A stretch of DNA of 24,106 nucleotides. Origin: JAVBKA01 sp031546715. GTDB taxonomy: Bacteria > Bacillota > Clostridia > Oscillospirales > UBA929. Below the pieces are notes generated by a model. The model did no database searches and was not told the DNA's origin. It worked only from the letters and a program-made list of their open reading frames with translations. The position numbers and the translations under genes were made by a program. The stretch is taken from the NCBI GenBank assembly GCA_031546715.1, contig JAVBKA010000071.1, positions 1 through 24,106 of the forward strand, in the 5' to 3' direction. Each line of letters starts with the position of its first letter. Within the stretch, counting starts at the first letter, position 1. Of the stretch, positions 22,289 through 24,106 are shown in pieces.

Positions 22289-23971
22289 ATGGATACAAAC
22301 AAACAATACAGCCACTGGATGGCTATGACAGCGTCAGATGCTGAGCTATACGGCGAATTATCATCAATCAGCGCAAATGAGAGCGCAATCAGCGACCGTT
22401 TTTATAGTTACCTAGCCTTTGGAACTGGCGGACTAAGGGGCTTCATCGGCGCAGGAACTAACAGAATGAATATCTACATTGTACGGAAGGCGACGGCAGC
22501 TCTTGGACAGTACTTACTGTCGGCAGGGAATACCCGCCCTGTGGCAATAGCCTATGACTCCCGAAATAAGTCGGAGCTTTTTGCGTCTGAAGCCGCAGGA
22601 GTGCTGAACAGCATAGGCTTTGAGGTGTATCTTTTTGACGAACCGACACCCACGCCTGTGCTTTCGTTTACGGTTTGCCACCTTGAGTGTTCCGCGGGCA
22701 TTGTGATTACAGCGTCTCATAATCCCGCTGCGTATAACGGCTACAAGGTATACGGAAGTGACGGCGGTCAGATTACGCAGGAAACTGCGGCGGCTGTGGC
22801 GGCGTTGATGGATAGCATTGACGAATTTGCAGTGCCGTCAAAGAGGACTTCTGCCACTAAATCTGTGGGCGAAAGCGTTAAAACGGCATTCTTGGATAGG
22901 GTTTACCAAAACTCTATTAAAGTCAGCGAAAAAAGTGTGGGCGAGCTGAAAATAGTGTACACTCCGCTAAACGGCGCGGGGCTGAAATATGTACCAGATA
23001 TCTTGAAAAAGGCTGGTGAGGCGGAGTTTATCACAGTTAAGGAGCAGAGCCGCTTTGACGGCGACTTCCCAACCTGTCCGTTCCCTAATCCCGAGCGGGA
23101 GGACGCTTTGGAGCTTGGGCTAAAGCTAGCAGGGGAGCAAAATGCGGACATTTTACTCGCAACAGACCCAGATTGTGACCGTGTAGGCGTCGCCGTGCGC
23201 CATAATAATGGGTACTGCCGCCTGACGGGAAATCAAGTGGGGATTTTACTGCTCAATACCATAATCGAAGAAAAAAACGCATCGAAAACTATGCCGAAGT
23301 CGCCTGTGGCAGTCAAAACCATTGTCACTACTCCGATGGCGGAGAAAATATGCCGCGAGCATGGAATTGAGCTTATAAATGTGCTAACAGGCTTTAAGTA
23401 CATCGGCGAGGCTATTACCACCTTGGAGGACATAGGCAGAGCGTCGGACTATATCATCGGCTTTGAGGAAAGCTGCGGTTATCTCGCAGGTACCCACGCG
23501 AGAGATAAAGACGCAGTGGAGGCGTCGCTACTTGTGTGCCAAATGGCGGCTCTGGCAAAGTCAAGAGGGGAAACCCTAATGGACGTTCTGGAAAGGCTGT
23601 ACGCCAAGTACGGCTTCTATGCAAGCTATCTTGAAAGTCATTTGTTTGCAGGACAGCAGGGGCTTGTTGACATGCAAGATGCAATGGGCAGACTCTACGC
23701 CACATGTCCGCAAACCATTGGGGGACATGATGTGGATGAGATTTTAGACTGCCGAAATGGCGTAAGCACAGGCTCGGACGTAATAAAAACGCTGCCACCT
23801 GCGGATGTTTGCAAAATTACGCTTAAAAACAATTCATCAATTGTTGTACGACCTTCGGGAACTGAGCCGAATTTGAAGATATATTTTGATATTTGTGCTG
23901 AAAATCGGCAGAAATGTGAAGAAATTTATAAGGAGCTGTCATCAGCTATGAAAGGTATTTTATCAATATGA
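22289..23971 (+). CDS. Phosphoglucomutase/phosphomannomutase (PgcA type)
   Basis: A 560-residue alpha-D-phosphohexomutase, the long Firmicutes form. It moves phosphate between C6 and C1 of glucose or mannose. Domain motifs in order: FGTGGLRGFIGAGTNRMN (N-terminal), the phosphoserine loop TASHNPAAYNGYKVY, the Mg site DPDCDRVGVAV, the sugar-binding loop GFEESCGY, and the C-terminal phosphate-binding RPSGTEPNLKIY. All are intact. ATG at 22289 has AGGAGG about 5 nt upstream. Its stop overlaps the next gene as ATGA. The product, glucose 1-phosphate, feeds cell-wall sugar and glycogen pathways, linking it to the pgi gene in the same window. Glc versus Man preference cannot be read. Confidence 0.95.
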   Translation: MDTNKQYSHWMAMTASDAELYGELSSISANESAISDRFYSYLAFGTGGLRGFIGAGTNRMNIYIVRKATAALGQYLLSAGNTRPVAIAYDSRNKSELFASEAAGVLNSIGFEVYLFDEPTPTPVLSFTVCHLECSAGIVITASHNPAAYNGYKVYGSDGGQITQETAAAVAALMDSIDEFAVPSKRTSATKSVGESVKTAFLDRVYQNSIKVSEKSVGELKIVYTPLNGAGLKYVPDILKKAGEAEFITVKEQSRFDGDFPTCPFPNPEREDALELGLKLAGEQNADILLATDPDCDRVGVAVRHNNGYCRLTGNQVGILLLNTIIEEKNASKTMPKSPVAVKTIVTTPMAEKICREHGIELINVLTGFKYIGEAITTLEDIGRASDYIIGFEESCGYLAGTHARDKDAVEASLLVCQMAALAKSRGETLMDVLERLYAKYGFYASYLESHLFAGQQGLVDMQDAMGRLYATCPQTIGGHDVDEILDCRNGVSTGSDVIKTLPPADVCKITLKNNSSIVVRPSGTEPNLKIYFDICAENRQKCEEIYKELSSAMKGILSI

Positions 23972-24106
23972 CAACCGTAAACATGGTCGCACCATGCGCA
24001 ATGGGGCTTGAAAGCCTTGTTGCAGCAGAGCTTAAGGATATGGGAATGCTGAACGTTTTAGCAGAGGACAGGCGGGTGTTTTTCAGCGGCACACCAACTG
24101 ATGTCG
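23968..24106 (+). CDS. THUMP-domain class I rRNA methyltransferase (RlmL/YpsC-like), N-terminus
   Basis: The first 46 codons are in the window: MTTVNMVAPCAMGLESLVAAEL then KDMGMLNVLAEDRRVFFSG. The pattern APCxxGLExLxxxELxxxG followed by xxxRVxFxG is that of the N-terminal ferredoxin-like/THUMP region of 23S rRNA guanine-N2 methyltransferases such as RlmL and YpsC. The start ATG overlaps the phosphohexomutase stop as ATGA, so translation is probably coupled; an internal ATG five codons on is an alternative. The catalytic domain is beyond the window. Confidence 0.8.
   Translation, partial: MTTVNMVAPCAMGLESLVAAELKDMGMLNVLAEDRRVFFSGTPTDV

Overview
The window looks like chromosomal DNA of a low-to-moderate GC, Gram-positive anaerobe of the class Clostridia (Oscillospiraceae/Ruminococcaceae-like is my best guess). 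The reasons are strong AGGAGG-type ribosome sites, consensus sigma-A promoters with A/T-rich spacers, the PgcA-type hexose phosphomutase, the short Firmicutes-type Pgi, a DUF3048 protein, and M42 peptidases. No rRNA, tRNA, phage, transposase or CRISPR genes were seen.

Layout. (1) 1-3732, minus strand: a murD-led operon followed by three tandem M42 glutamyl-aminopeptidase-type genes, the last cut by the window edge. A good promoter (TTGATT-17-TATAAT) sits in front of murD. (2) 3895-7016, plus strand: a DacF/PBP5-type D-Ala-D-Ala carboxypeptidase with its own terminator, glucose-6-phosphate isomerase, and a small P-loop protein. (3) 7191-9844: a GNAT acetyltransferase on the minus strand, divergent from a marR - NmrA-like - metallo-beta-lactamase-fold operon. 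The operon promoter is a perfect TTGACA-17-TATAAT carrying two 15-bp palindromes that look like MarR operators. (4) 9893-10153: a noncoding block of nested hairpins. Its constant flanks match a second element at 14651-14751 on the other strand, and I regard this as the most unusual feature here. (5) 10298-15383, plus strand: a ParB-like/BMP fusion protein, a membrane-anchored DUF3048 protein, a small unknown protein, a double OB-fold SSB-like protein and a cytosolic Cu/Zn superoxide dismutase, ended by a long perfect palindrome. (6) 15473-18992, minus strand: lipoprotein, OmpR-type response regulator and histidine kinase in one tightly coupled operon. A predicted promoter about 470 bp upstream gives it a long leader containing an 11-bp tandem array and other repeats. 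The regulator has Tyr where the key Mg-binding Asp is expected. (7) 19620-24106: a remnant of an ABC-2 permease, a dCache chemoreceptor, a phosphohexomutase and the start of a THUMP-type rRNA methyltransferase.

The genes are mostly housekeeping (peptidoglycan synthesis and trimming, sugar phosphate metabolism, peptide turnover), with sensing modules (two-component system, chemoreceptor, MarR switch) between them. The candidates for something not yet described are the variable-stem repeat family, the cytosolic ParB-like/BMP fusion coupled to DUF3048, and the two-component operon with its altered receiver and repeat-filled leader. All calls come from reading the sequence; no database search was possible.
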